Shown here: positions 55,946 through 64,000 of the stretch, piece by piece
How the letters are laid out: every line of letters begins with the position of its first letter
How positions within the stretch are numbered: position 1 is the stretch's first letter
Source: Gemmatimonas phototrophica
GTDB lineage: Bacteria > Gemmatimonadota > Gemmatimonadetes > Gemmatimonadales > Gemmatimonadaceae
Direction of reading: 5' to 3'
NCBI GenBank assembly: GCA_945869195.1
Contig: CAMBNV010000002.1
Location: forward strand, 62,001 to 126,000
DNA: 64,000 nucleotides
Notes under the pieces: model-generated
Databases searched by the model: none
What the model saw: the letters and a program-made list of their open reading frames with translations, nothing else
Told to the model about the DNA's origin: nothing
Made by a program: the position numbers and the translations under genes

Positions 55946-55975
55946 TCGGGGCCGGACGGTTCAGTCCGACCCCGA
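55946..55975 (-). terminator. Hairpin after clpC, before bamA
   Basis: Twelve-bp arms with a 6-base loop. On the - strand transcript the single non-Watson-Crick position is a G-U pair, while on the + strand it would be a C-A mismatch, so the structure fits - strand RNA. No long T-run follows. Confidence 0.5.
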
Positions 55976-56002
55976 TTTTCGTTTAAAGGGTCGTGGAGGG
56001 GC

Positions 56003-58492
56003 TCAGACCTTGGGCGTGCTGGCCGGGATGCGGAACTCGAGCTTTTCGCCATCGCCCGAGACGTCCACTTCGATCTCGTCCCCGCGGCTGAACTCCGCCA
56101 GAAGGATCTTTTCAGAAAGCGGGTCTTCAATCCAGCGTTGGATTGCCCGTTTAAGCGGTCGCGCGCCGTAGGCAACGTCGTATCCGTGCTTGACAAGAAA
56201 GTCGATCGCCGTATCGGTCAGCTTGAGCGTCAGCTCCTCGTCACCGAGCCGACTCTGCACTTCCTTGAGCAGAATCGTAACGATCTGCCCGATGTCCTCG
56301 CGGCTGAGCGGATGGAAGACGATGACGTCGTCCAGGCGGTTGAGGAACTCCGGATTGAACGCATGCTGCAACTCCTCCTTCACCTTCTCGGAAATCCTGG
56401 CGAAGTCCGAGACCAAGTCCGTCGTCCCGAAACCAAGCGTCCGGTTCTTGGTGATATCCTTCGCGCCCACGTTGGAGGTCATGATGACGACCGTATTCTT
56501 GAAGTCGATCACGCGGCCGTAGTTGTCCGTCAGATGCCCTTCGTCGAGCACCTGCAGCAGGATGTTGAATACGTCCGGGTGCGCCTTCTCGATCTCGTCA
56601 AGCAGGATCACGCTGTAGGGCTTGCGGCGCACGGCCTTCGTGAGCGCCCCTGAATCCTCGTATCCGACGTAGCCCGGAGGCGCACCGATCAGTCGAGACA
56701 CCGAGAACTTTTCCATGTACTCGCTCATATCGACGCGAATGAGCGCCGCCGAGTCGGCAAAGAGAAACTTCGCCAACGCACGCGCCAACTCAGTCTTCCC
56801 CACTCCGGTGGGGCCGCTGAAGATGAACGACCCGATCGGACGGCGGGGATCCTTGAGTCCCGCCCGGCTCCGACGGATTGCCCGGGCGATGGCCTTGATC
56901 GCGGCCTCCTGCCCGACCACCTGCACGTGCAGCTCTTCCTCCATTCGCAGCAGACGGGCCGTCTCTGCCTCCTGCAAACGGGTCACCGGGATCCCCGTCC
57001 ACCGCCCTACGATAAACGCAATCTCCTCCTCGCCAAGTACCGGCCGGACCGACTGACGGCGCGTTTCCCACTCCTCTTGGCGGGCGCGGATCTGCCCCTG
57101 CAGCTCGCGCTCCGTGTCCCGGAGCGCGGCCGCGCGTTCGAAGTTCTGGTCACGAACCGATGCGTCCTTCTCGGCGTTGACCGCCACGAGCTGCGCCTTC
57201 AGATCGGCAACCTCTGGCGGAGGCACCTGTGCCGAAAGCCGCGCGCGCGCGCCGGCCTCGTCGATGACGTCGATCGCCTTGTCAGGAAGAAACCGATCAG
57301 TGATGTAGCGTTCCGAGAGCTTGGCCGCGAGCACGAGCGTCTCGTCAGGGAGTGTCACCCGATGATGGTCCTCATACTTCGCGCGCAGCCCTTTCAGGAT
57401 CTCGACCGTCTCGTCGATGGACGGGGGATCGACGACGACCGTCTGAAATCGGCGCTCGAGCGCTCCGTCTTTCTCGATGTACTTCCGGTACTCATTGAGC
57501 GTCGATGCGCCCACGCACTGCAGCTCACCGCGCGCGAGTGCCGGCTTGAGCATGTTACTCGCATCGATCGCACCCTCGGCCGCCCCAGCACCGACGAGCG
57601 TGTGCAGTTCGTCGATGAAAAGAATGATCCGCTTATTCTGCGCGATCTCGCTCATCACTGCCTTCAGCCGCTCTTCGAACTGGCCGCGATATTTCGTCCC
57701 AGCAATTACGGCCGCCATATCGAGCGAGAGCACGCGGTGATCGCGGAGCGAGTCCGGGCAGGTGTTGTTCGCGATCATCTGCGCGAGACCCTCGACGATC
57801 GCGGTTTTGCCGACCCCGGGTTCGCCGATCAGTACCGGATTGTTTTTCTTGCGGCGCGAGAGAATCTCCATCACGCGCTCAATCTCCTTGAAGCGCCCAA
57901 TCGTCGGGTCGAGTTGCCCGTCAGCCGCGAGCGTCGTGAGGTCGCGGCAGAAATGATCCAGGGCCGGGGTCTTGGACTTCTTCTCTCCCTTCGCAACCGT
58001 CGGCTGTTGCACGACGTTGGGCGCTCCCGCGGTGCCGCCCTGCGGCATCTCGGTCCCAAGCAGGCGCAACGTCTCGGCGCGCGCTGCTTCGAGGTTGACC
58101 CCCGCCTCGGACAGCACCTGGGCCGCGATGCCCTTCTCTTCGCGCAATAGCCCAAGGAGCAGGTGTTCCGTCCCCACATAGCTGTGATTCAACTCGCGGG
58201 CCTCGCCCATCGCGAGTTCGAGTACTTTCTTGGCGCGCGACGTGTACGGCAGATCAGGGCCGGCGGCTTGGGCGGCCTTCCCCTTTTTTACCGTCTCCTC
58301 GATCTTCTGCTGGATATCCTCGAGGTCGACGCTCAGGTTGCTGAGCACGGCGGCCGCCACGCCCTCACCCTCGCGGATGAGGCCGAGCAGAATATGCTCT
58401 GTGCCCACGTATTCGTGATGCAAGCGTGCGGCTTCCTCGCGCGCCATCGCTAGGACCTTCCGCACTCGCTCGGTGAAATTGTATCCGTTCAT
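56003..58492 (-). CDS. clpC: ATP-dependent Clp protease ATP-binding subunit ClpC
   Basis: AAA+ unfoldase that feeds ClpP. The 829-residue protein has two N-terminal Clp_N repeats ([18 protein letters not shown] and [18 protein letters not shown]), AAA domain 1 with [11 protein letters not shown] and the Walker [13 protein letters not shown], the UVR-type coiled middle domain (about 425-470: [21 protein letters not shown]), AAA domain 2 with [11 protein letters not shown], and a ClpP-loop-like region. The middle domain that binds McsB/McsA-type adaptors makes it ClpC rather than ClpA. ClpP is not in the window. Downstream of mcsB by a 21-bp gap. Confidence 0.95.
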   Translation of the reverse strand: MNGYNFTERVRKVLAMAREEAARLHHEYVGTEHILLGLIREGEGVAAAVLSNLSVDLEDIQQKIEETVKKGKAAQAAGPDLPYTSRAKKVLELAMGEARELNHSYVGTEHLLLGLLREEKGIAAQVLSEAGVNLEAARAETLRLLGTEMPQGGTAGAPNVVQQPTVAKGEKKSKTPALDHFCRDLTTLAADGQLDPTIGRFKEIERVMEILSRRKKNNPVLIGEPGVGKTAIVEGLAQMIANNTCPDSLRDHRVLSLDMAAVIAGTKYRGQFEERLKAVMSEIAQNKRIILFIDELHTLVGAGAAEGAIDASNMLKPALARGELQCVGASTLNEYRKYIEKDGALERRFQTVVVDPPSIDETVEILKGLRAKYEDHHRVTLPDETLVLAAKLSERYITDRFLPDKAIDVIDEAGARARLSAQVPPPEVADLKAQLVAVNAEKDASVRDQNFERAAALRDTERELQGQIRARQEEWETRRQSVRPVLGEEEIAFIVGRWTGIPVTRLQEAETARLLRMEEELHVQVVGQEAAIKAIARAIRRSRAGLKDPRRPIGSFIFSGPTGVGKTELARALAKFLFADSAALIRVDMSEYMEKFSVSRLIGAPPGYVGYEDSGALTKAVRRKPYSVILLDEIEKAHPDVFNILLQVLDEGHLTDNYGRVIDFKNTVVIMTSNVGAKDITKNRTLGFGTTDLVSDFARISEKVKEELQHAFNPEFLNRLDDVIVFHPLSREDIGQIVTILLKEVQSRLGDEELTLKLTDTAIDFLVKHGYDVAYGARPLKRAIQRWIEDPLSEKILLAEFSRGDEIEVDVSGDGEKLEFRIPASTPKV

Positions 58493-58513
58493 CGGACGCC
58501 TCGATTTGCCGGA

Positions 58514-59599
58514 TTAGCCGGGGAGCTTCGCTTCGGTGGCGAGTACCGTGCGCACGTACTTCGCGCGCGCCAAGTTCGCCTCGCCTTCTGTCAGTATCCG
58601 CCCCGCGGCGTGGGAGAGATGTGCCGTTTGGCTGAAGATTAAGAGCTTGTTAAGCGTATACGTACTGATTCCCGACACGAGATTCAGACCCGCAGCCAAC
58701 CGGACCCCACTCAGCAGGTTCATCGCCTCATCGGCCGGCAGGTTGCGCGCATGGCTCAAGGTGCCGTACGCCCGCCACAGTTTGTCTTCAATAATATACC
58801 CAGCGTCCCGCAACAGGACACGCCGGGCCTCCTCTTCACGCTCGATGACCCGGCGTACGACGCGCGTCAGCTGATCGGCGAGTTCGTCCTCGCCGCGGCC
58901 GAGGGTCGTCTGGTTCGATATCTGGAAAAAGTTGCCGAGAACGTCACTCCCCTCACCATAGAGCCCCCGGTACGTGAGCCCCATGTGCTGCAATCCCTGG
59001 AGCACCTTGCCGATCTCCTGCGTGAGCACCAACCCCGGCAGATGGATCAACACTGATGCCCGCATCCCGGTACCGGTGTTCGTCGGGCAGGCGGTGAGAA
59101 AGCCGAACTCCTGATGCCAGGCGTACGGGACCTCGGACCCCAACTCCCGATCCATACGTTCGGCGTCGCGCAGCGCACCCGCGACGTCGAACCCGGACCG
59201 GAACACCTGCAGGCGCAGGTGGTCCTCCTCGTTCACCATCAGCCCCGAATCACCGCTGACGAAGACGGCGCCGGCGTTTGGCGTCGCCGCGCCCTGATCG
59301 AGGCCCGCGAGCTCCCGGCTCACCAGGTGTCGCTCGTGCAGCAGCAACCGCTCCTGCGGAGCGCATTCATCGACGCGCACGAAGGCTGAATCGCGCAGTG
59401 ACGGAACGCGTGACGCCGCCTCCCGGATCTGATGCAACACGCGAAGTCGCTCCCCTTCGCGTGCCCGGAGCGGGAAGGCATACCCCGCTACGTTCCGAGC
59501 GAGTCGGATCCGCGACGAAAGAACGATCCCCGCATGTTCGCCTGACGCGCTGAGCCAATGGAGGCCGCCGTCTGGCACGAGGCTCAGGTCAAGGCTCAC
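58514..59599 (-). CDS. mcsB: Protein arginine kinase McsB
   Basis: ATP:guanido phosphotransferase that marks proteins with phosphoarginine for ClpCP degradation. The 361-residue protein has SSRIRLARNVAGYAFPLR, LDQGAATPNAGAVFVSGDSGLMVNEEDHLRLQ (catalytic Glu region), the Cys in LTACPTNTGTGMRASV and the Gly-rich RGLYGEGSDVLGNFFQISNQ. GTG start overlaps the mcsA stop (GTGA). The order mcsA-mcsB-clpC copies the Firmicutes stress operon, without ctsR. Confidence 0.94.
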   Translation of the reverse strand: MSLDLSLVPDGGLHWLSASGEHAGIVLSSRIRLARNVAGYAFPLRAREGERLRVLHQIREAASRVPSLRDSAFVRVDECAPQERLLLHERHLVSRELAGLDQGAATPNAGAVFVSGDSGLMVNEEDHLRLQVFRSGFDVAGALRDAERMDRELGSEVPYAWHQEFGFLTACPTNTGTGMRASVLIHLPGLVLTQEIGKVLQGLQHMGLTYRGLYGEGSDVLGNFFQISNQTTLGRGEDELADQLTRVVRRVIEREEEARRVLLRDAGYIIEDKLWRAYGTLSHARNLPADEAMNLLSGVRLAAGLNLVSGISTYTLNKLLIFSQTAHLSHAAGRILTEGEANLARAKYVRTVLATEAKLPG

Positions 59600-60081
59600 T
59601 CGAGCCCCCGGATCTGGTCACGCAGAGTGGCCGCCGATTCGAACGCCTCATCCGACACCGCCCGCTGCAGCTGATCGCGCAGGTCGCGGAGCGTCTCCGT
59701 GCGAGTCACAATTTCAGGGTCCCGTGTCTCATACCGCCATCCGTCGTGCTTTGTCGACCCGTGGACGCGCCGAAGCAGTTCGCGCAAACTCTGCTCGAAC
59801 GCCCCGTAGCAACGCGCGCAGCCCAATCTCCCGCTTGCGCGAAACTCACGGATCGACGTCCCACAGTAGGCGCAACGCGCCGCGTCCCCTGGCATCTGCG
59901 CTGCCTGCTGCTGCACCGCCTGCAAAAAGTCGCCGAGCGGGTGCTTGGGCTCGGCGACCGTCGTCTCGATTCCCCGCTCGGCCGCGCACCGTTCGCAGAG
60001 ATGTACCTGCGTGACTGCGTTCTCGACAATTTGCGTGAGATGCACCACCGCATCGCGCTCGCCGCACTGGTCGCAGACCAT
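59596..60081 (-). CDS. mcsA: McsA, zinc-binding activator of McsB
   Basis: The 161-residue protein carries four CXXC motifs (CDQC, CERC, CAYC, CARC) forming two zinc modules, and a C-terminal UVR-type helix pair (LRDQLQRAVSDEAFESAATLRDQIRGLE). In Firmicutes, McsA activates McsB and takes part in heat and metal stress. It follows lolD by a one-base overlap and overlaps mcsB by GTGA. No CtsR gene precedes it, which is the usual arrangement in Firmicutes. Confidence 0.92.
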   Translation of the reverse strand: MVCDQCGERDAVVHLTQIVENAVTQVHLCERCAAERGIETTVAEPKHPLGDFLQAVQQQAAQMPGDAARCAYCGTSIREFRASGRLGCARCYGAFEQSLRELLRRVHGSTKHDGWRYETRDPEIVTRTETLRDLRDQLQRAVSDEAFESAATLRDQIRGLE

Positions 60082-60797
60082 CAGACGCCCCTCTCTGACG
60101 CGCTCACGGGTCGCAGGCGGCCGTCCTCGAGGTGCAAAACGCGCGACGCGCGGGCGGCCAGCGAACGATTGTGCGTCACGACCACGAGGGCGACCGCGAA
60201 CTCGGCAGTCAACTCGGCGAAAAGGTCGTGCAACCGCTCGGCATTGTGATGGTCGAGGTTCCCCGACGGCTCGTCCGCCAGTACTAGGGGCGGATTCGCC
60301 GCGAGGGCGCGGGCGACGGCGGTGCGTTGCTGTTCACCTCCCGACAGCTCGGAAGGCCGGTGGTGCCGGCGCGCCGAGAGTCCGACCCGGTCCAATAGCG
60401 CCTCGGCGCGCTCACGCGCCTCGGCGCGCGGCAGGTTGGCGATCCACAACGGCATCATCACGTTCTCCAGCGCGGAGAACTCCTTGAGCAGGTGGTGGAA
60501 CTGAAAGACAAAACCCACAGTCCGGCTCCGGAGTTCCGCCAGCACCTCGTCGCCGGCCGTACGCGTCGAGTGCCCCAACAACTTGACCTCGCCGACGTCG
60601 GGTCGATCAAGAGCGCCAAGGACGTGCAGGAAGGTGCTCTTCCCCGCACCGCTCGCCCCGACCACCGCCACCATCTCACCTCGCGCGATGGTGAGGTCGA
60701 CACCATCCAAGACGCGAATCAGGCTGCCGTCGCCGCCGCGGTACGCCTTCTCCACGCCGGTCGCCTCGAGCACGAGGCCGCTCTCGGATTCGATCAT
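60081..60797 (-). CDS. lolD: Lipoprotein-releasing ABC transporter ATP-binding protein LolD
   Basis: ATPase driving release of outer-membrane-directed lipoproteins from the inner membrane. The 238-residue protein has Walker A GASGAGKSTFL, the Q-loop FVFQFHHLLKEFSALEN, signature LSGGEQQRTAVARAL, Walker B LVLADEPSGNLD and H-loop VVVTHN. It overlaps lolC by ATGA, matching the LolCDE arrangement. A general MacB-like role is less likely because of the partner gene. Confidence 0.92.
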   Translation of the reverse strand: MIESESGLVLEATGVEKAYRGGDGSLIRVLDGVDLTIARGEMVAVVGASGAGKSTFLHVLGALDRPDVGEVKLLGHSTRTAGDEVLAELRSRTVGFVFQFHHLLKEFSALENVMMPLWIANLPRAEARERAEALLDRVGLSARRHHRPSELSGGEQQRTAVARALAANPPLVLADEPSGNLDHHNAERLHDLFAELTAEFAVALVVVTHNRSLAARASRVLHLEDGRLRPVSASERGV

Positions 60798-62050
60798 TCG
60801 CTGCGGATCGCCTCAATCGGGTAAAGCTTCGCCGCCGTGGCCGCCGGATAGAGCGTCGCCAGGACTGCCACCGCCACGCTCAGCAACGCGATCAGCGCGA
60901 TGTCGAACGGTTCAAGCTGCACCGGCAGGTGGTCGATGAAATAGACCGAGGGGTCGAGGGTGATGAGGCGTCCCCGATCGAGCGCGAGCCCGGTCCCGAC
61001 GCCGAGCACGAGCCCGAGACTCGTCCCGACGACGCCGATGAACAGCCCCTGTAAGAGGAAGATCGCGCGAACCGACTCCGCCCGGAGGCCCATCGCCTTG
61101 AGGATCCCGATCTCACGCGTCTTGTCGCGCACAACCATCGTGAGGGTGCTCACGATATTGAATGCCGCGACCATAATGATCAACGCGAGCACGATCGCCA
61201 TGGCGAACTTCTCGAGCTTGAGCGCGCGGAACAGCGAACTATTCTGCTGCTGCCAGTCGCGGGTGAAGTACTCCGCTCCCATCACGCTATCAATGTGCGC
61301 CGCCACATCAGGCGCGGCCCAGCGATCGGTGGTCCTCACCTCGATACCCGTAACCGCGGAGTCGAGTCCAGCGAAGTCTTGCGCCTCATCGAGATCGACA
61401 AAGAGGTACCCGTTGTCGTATTCATACATCCCCGTCTCGAAGATGCCCGTGACCTCAAACTCCTTGTAGCGCGGGATCACCACACCGAGCATGGGGTTCA
61501 GCGTACCGCTCGCCGTGACGAGCGTCAGCACGGTGCCCGGCACCGCGTTCAGTCGTGACGCGAGCAGCGCGCCAAGTACGGCACCGCGGCGATGACCGGC
61601 GGCCGTGACGAACGAAAAGTCACCAACCGTTGCATGGTCACGAATCGATGTCACCTGTGGCGACCCCGAGTCACCGGGAATGATCCCCGCCACGGAGATC
61701 GCTTCCGAGTAGCTGCTGCCGCTGGTCGCCAACCCCTGGTGCACCACAAACGGCGCCGCGTCGACGACGCCCTCGACCGCGCGCACCTGTTCGAGCGCCT
61801 CACGCCAGCCGGCCATCCGGAGATCTATGCCGTACGTCAGGACCCGCACATCCGGACTGCCCACGAGAATCTTTTCGCGCAGGTCGGTCTGCAGTCCGCT
61901 CATCACCCCCATGATTACCACCAGCGCACTCACGCCGACCACCACACCGGCCACGGCGATGACCGAGATGAACGACAAGAGGCGTGACCCGCCACGACTA
62001 CGCAGGTATCGCCACGCGATCGAGAACTCCAAGCGACTAAAGCCGTTCAT
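60794..62050 (-). CDS. lolC: Lipoprotein-releasing ABC transporter permease LolC/LolE
   Basis: FtsX-like permease of the LolCDE type. The 418-residue protein has one N-terminal membrane helix (about 20-45), a large periplasmic domain (about 50-265) and three C-terminal helices with the conserved [36 protein letters not shown] loop region. It begins [18 protein letters not shown], a typical LolC/E N-terminus. Only one permease gene is present, so a homodimer (LolF-like) is possible. Overlaps both lysS and lolD by ATGA. Confidence 0.9.
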   Translation of the reverse strand: MNGFSRLEFSIAWRYLRSRGGSRLLSFISVIAVAGVVVGVSALVVIMGVMSGLQTDLREKILVGSPDVRVLTYGIDLRMAGWREALEQVRAVEGVVDAAPFVVHQGLATSGSSYSEAISVAGIIPGDSGSPQVTSIRDHATVGDFSFVTAAGHRRGAVLGALLASRLNAVPGTVLTLVTASGTLNPMLGVVIPRYKEFEVTGIFETGMYEYDNGYLFVDLDEAQDFAGLDSAVTGIEVRTTDRWAAPDVAAHIDSVMGAEYFTRDWQQQNSSLFRALKLEKFAMAIVLALIIMVAAFNIVSTLTMVVRDKTREIGILKAMGLRAESVRAIFLLQGLFIGVVGTSLGLVLGVGTGLALDRGRLITLDPSVYFIDHLPVQLEPFDIALIALLSVAVAVLATLYPAATAAKLYPIEAIRSE

Positions 62051-63567
62051 TCGGCGCGCATGAGTGGGAAGAGGATCACGTCGCGGATATGCGGGGTATC
62101 GGTCAGGAACATAAAGAGTCGATCGAGACCGATGCCCACTCCGCCCATCGGCGGCATGCCATACTCCATCGCGCGCAGATAGTCCTCGTCGACCCCAGTC
62201 GCCTCCTCGTCTCCCGCTGCTTTGAGACGCGCCTGCGCCTCGAAACGCGCGCGCTGATCCAACGGATCGTTGAGCTCGGAGAACGCATTGGCGATCTCTT
62301 TCCCCTTGGCAAAGAGTTCGAACCGCTCAGTGAGCCCAGGCTTGGTCCGGTGTGGCTTTGCCAGCGGCGAGAGCTCCACCGGGTAGTCGATGACAAACGT
62401 GGGGCCGTCGAGTTTTGACTCCACATGTTCCTGAAAGAGCTCATCCATGAGCTTCGGGCGCGAGAGCCTCCCGGCATCGTTCACACCGGCGCGCTCCGCC
62501 GCTTTCCGCAACTCCGCATCGCTCATCGCCGTGACGTCCTGTACTCCGAGCGCCTTCGACAGTGATGGCAGCCACTCGACGCGAGGAAACGGCACGGTAA
62601 AAACCGGCACTGGCGCGGCCTCCCCTCCATCGAACCGCTCCCGCGGCGCCGCGCCCAGCACGTCACGGACCGCGGTCGACGCCGTGATCAACAGCTGCTC
62701 CACGCGACCCATCATCCCCGTATAGTCCGTGTATGCCTCATAGAACTCGAGCATCGTGAACTCGGGATTGTGCGTCCGATCGATCCCTTCGTTCCGGAAG
62801 TCGTGTCCAATCTCGTACACGCGATCGAAGCCGCCGACCACGAGCCGCTTCAGATAGAGCTCGTCAGCGATCCGCAGGTAGAGCGGGATATCGAGCGCAT
62901 TGTGATGCGTCGCGAATGGTTTCGCTGCTGCGCCGCCGTAGAGCGGCTGCAGTACCGGCGTTTCCACTTCGAGGTAGCCGAGATCGTCCAGCGCGCGGCG
63001 AATCGCCGTCGTCATCCGTGACCGTGCGGCGAAATGCCGTCGCACCTCTGGATGAACGGCAAGGTCGGCGTAGCGTTGACGCGACCGCTGTTCACCGTCG
63101 GCAAAGCCCGAGTGCGTCACCGTCTTGCCGTCGACGACCTCGTCCTTGCCGAATGGCAGCGGACGAAGCGACTTCGCGAGCATCGTCACCGCGTCCACGC
63201 GCACCGTCACCTCGCCCGTGCGCGTGCGAAAGAGCGGACCGTGCACGCCGATCACGTCGCCAAGGTCGAAGAAGGCCAGTCGGGCAAAGATTTCGTCGGC
63301 CAGTTGATCCTTACGGAAGTAGATCTGAATCCGCCCGGTATCGTCAGCGAGGTGCGCGAAGATCGTTTTGCCATGCCCACGCCAGGCAACGATCCGGCCA
63401 GCCAACTGTACGACGGGCCCGGGCTCTTCACCTTCGGGCAGGAGCGGCGGCGCGCCACAGCCGTGCGTGCGGTCGAAGCCGTACGCAAACGGCTCGACCC
63501 CTGCCGCCACCAGAGCCTCGAGGTTCTCGCGCCGCGCCTTCATAACAAAATTCAGTTCGTCGCTCAT
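62047..63567 (-). CDS. lysS: Lysyl-tRNA synthetase (class II)
   Basis: Charges tRNA-Lys. The 506-residue protein has the N-terminal OB anticodon-binding domain (about 50-150, [25 protein letters not shown]) and the class II catalytic core with motif 2 ([23 protein letters not shown]) and motif 3 ([13 protein letters not shown]). The ATG at 63567 follows a GGAGAGG ribosome-binding stretch; the frame is open 18 codons further without family match. It lies 31 bp after prfB, a gene pairing common in bacteria (prfB-lysS). Confidence 0.96.
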   Translation of the reverse strand: MSDELNFVMKARRENLEALVAAGVEPFAYGFDRTHGCGAPPLLPEGEEPGPVVQLAGRIVAWRGHGKTIFAHLADDTGRIQIYFRKDQLADEIFARLAFFDLGDVIGVHGPLFRTRTGEVTVRVDAVTMLAKSLRPLPFGKDEVVDGKTVTHSGFADGEQRSRQRYADLAVHPEVRRHFAARSRMTTAIRRALDDLGYLEVETPVLQPLYGGAAAKPFATHHNALDIPLYLRIADELYLKRLVVGGFDRVYEIGHDFRNEGIDRTHNPEFTMLEFYEAYTDYTGMMGRVEQLLITASTAVRDVLGAAPRERFDGGEAAPVPVFTVPFPRVEWLPSLSKALGVQDVTAMSDAELRKAAERAGVNDAGRLSRPKLMDELFQEHVESKLDGPTFVIDYPVELSPLAKPHRTKPGLTERFELFAKGKEIANAFSELNDPLDQRARFEAQARLKAAGDEEATGVDEDYLRAMEYGMPPMGGVGIGLDRLFMFLTDTPHIRDVILFPLMRAE

Positions 63568-63598
63568 CGTCCGCCTCTCCTGGTCACGGGGCGCTGCA

Positions 63599-64000
63599 TC
63601 ACGACGTCTCGGGCGGTGCACCCGAGAGCTTTAAGTACGCCTCGATAAACGGGTCAATAGCACCGTCCATCACCTTATGCACATCTGTGAGTTTCAGCTC
63701 GGTTCGATGGTCATTGACCATCGTGTACGGTTGGAAGACGTAGCTCCGAATTTGACTGCCGAACGATACGTCCTGTTTGGTTGCGTCAAGCGCCGCCTTG
63801 ACCGCCGCGAGCTTGTCCGCCTCACGTTGGTAGAGCTTGTTCTTCAGCTGTTTCATCGCCGTCGCCTTGTTCTTGAACTGGGACCGTTCCGCTTGCGAGG
63901 CGCACACGAGTCCCGTCGGAAGATGTGTGATGCGCACGGCAGAGCTCGTCTTGTTCACGTGCTGCCCGCCAGCACCGGACGCGCGATAGACGTCGATCCT
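63599..64000 (-). CDS. prfB: Peptide chain release factor 2, C-terminal part (5' end outside window)
   Basis: Releases the nascent chain at UGA and UAA codons. The last 133 residues are present. The GGQ motif lies at the window edge ([20 protein letters not shown]), followed by [14 protein letters not shown] and the domain with [22 protein letters not shown], which is RF2-like (RF1 differs at this point). The domain with the stop-codon recognition motif and the possible programmed frameshift site lie outside the window. Confidence 0.93.
   Translation of the reverse strand, partial: RIDVYRASGAGGQHVNKTSSAVRITHLPTGLVCASQAERSQFKNKATAMKQLKNKLYQREADKLAAVKAALDATKQDVSFGSQIRSYVFQPYTMVNDHRTELKLTDVHKVMDGAIDPFIEAYLKLSGAPPETS

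Noticed and set aside
56927-58150. Long open frame on the + strand opposite clpC (and similar ones opposite uvrC at 39805-40989 and gdhA at 44093-45166)
   Set aside because: They are shadows produced by GC-rich third positions of conserved genes; no family motifs.

Overview
This window looks like a piece of a high-GC, LPS-bearing (diderm) bacterial chromosome, and the best fit is the phylum Gemmatimonadota. The grounds are the combination of futalosine-pathway menaquinone genes (mqnE, mqnA, mqnC), complete Kdo, lipid A and Lpt machinery, an LpxC-FabZ fusion, a McsA-McsB-ClpC protein-quality module, a BshC homologue, and several signal peptides that end in 'AQ'. The phylum call is an inference from gene content; there is no rRNA gene here to confirm it.

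The layout is that of a replication terminus. From 1 to 24591 almost every gene is on the + strand. From 24847 to 64000 almost every gene is on the - strand. At the switch point (24677-24704) lies a 28-bp sequence with the form of a dif site, the XerC/XerD target for chromosome dimer resolution, and a XerD-like recombinase is encoded at 3809-4723. The exceptions to the strand rule are one acyltransferase gene (16841-17941) and one imported-looking gene (phhB, 26506-26796).

Regions: (1) 1-5347: menaquinone genes, ispF, a DedA membrane protein, xerD and a pabA/trpG amidotransferase. (2) 5491-14947: one tightly overlapping unit, kdsB-pyrG-kdsA-kdsC-kdsD-lptC-lptA-lptB-rpoN. It makes Kdo, activates it with CTP and supplies the Lpt bridge; sigma-54 comes last. 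LptB carries an unusual N-terminal extension of about 156 residues. (3) 14953-23785: surface-glycan genes (two GT2 enzymes, a flippase-like membrane protein, a LbetaH acyltransferase, a polysaccharide deacetylase-like protein, a GT4 enzyme, a YfhO-type membrane protein). (4) 23782-24813: dapF, dif and a perfect inverted repeat. (5) 24847-27921: a TPR membrane protein, tRNA-Arg(CCT), then a scrapyard: the C-terminal half of a phage-type integrase joined to the first part of a ccmA gene, a pair of inverted repeats, an intact phhB, a CIA30-family gene and a frameshifted remnant. The ccmA/phhB/repeat piece resembles alphaproteobacterial (sphingomonad-like) DNA. (6) 27922-29919: a secreted Gly/Ser-rich protein and an outer-membrane barrel. 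(7) 30003-37878: larC-DUF512-der-plsY-gpsA-merR-surE-pcm-apt, read leftwards. (8) 37942-45907: gdhA, rlmH-bshC-murJ-uvrC-thrC. (9) 45958-55928: the envelope operon bamA-ompH-lpxD-lpxC/fabZ-lpxA-Gfo/Idh oxidoreductase-lpxB-DUF374-lpxK. (10) 56003-64000: prfB-lysS-lolC-lolD-mcsA-mcsB-clpC.

Taken together, two operons on opposite sides of dif build the outer membrane: the left one makes activated Kdo and exports LPS, the right one makes lipid A, folds outer-membrane proteins (BamA, OmpH) and releases lipoproteins (LolCD). No CRISPR array, rRNA operon or complete insertion sequence was seen. The most notable observations are the dif site with its strand switch, the chimeric integrase/ccmA scar beside it, the LptB extension, and the Gfo/Idh oxidoreductase inside the lpx operon.
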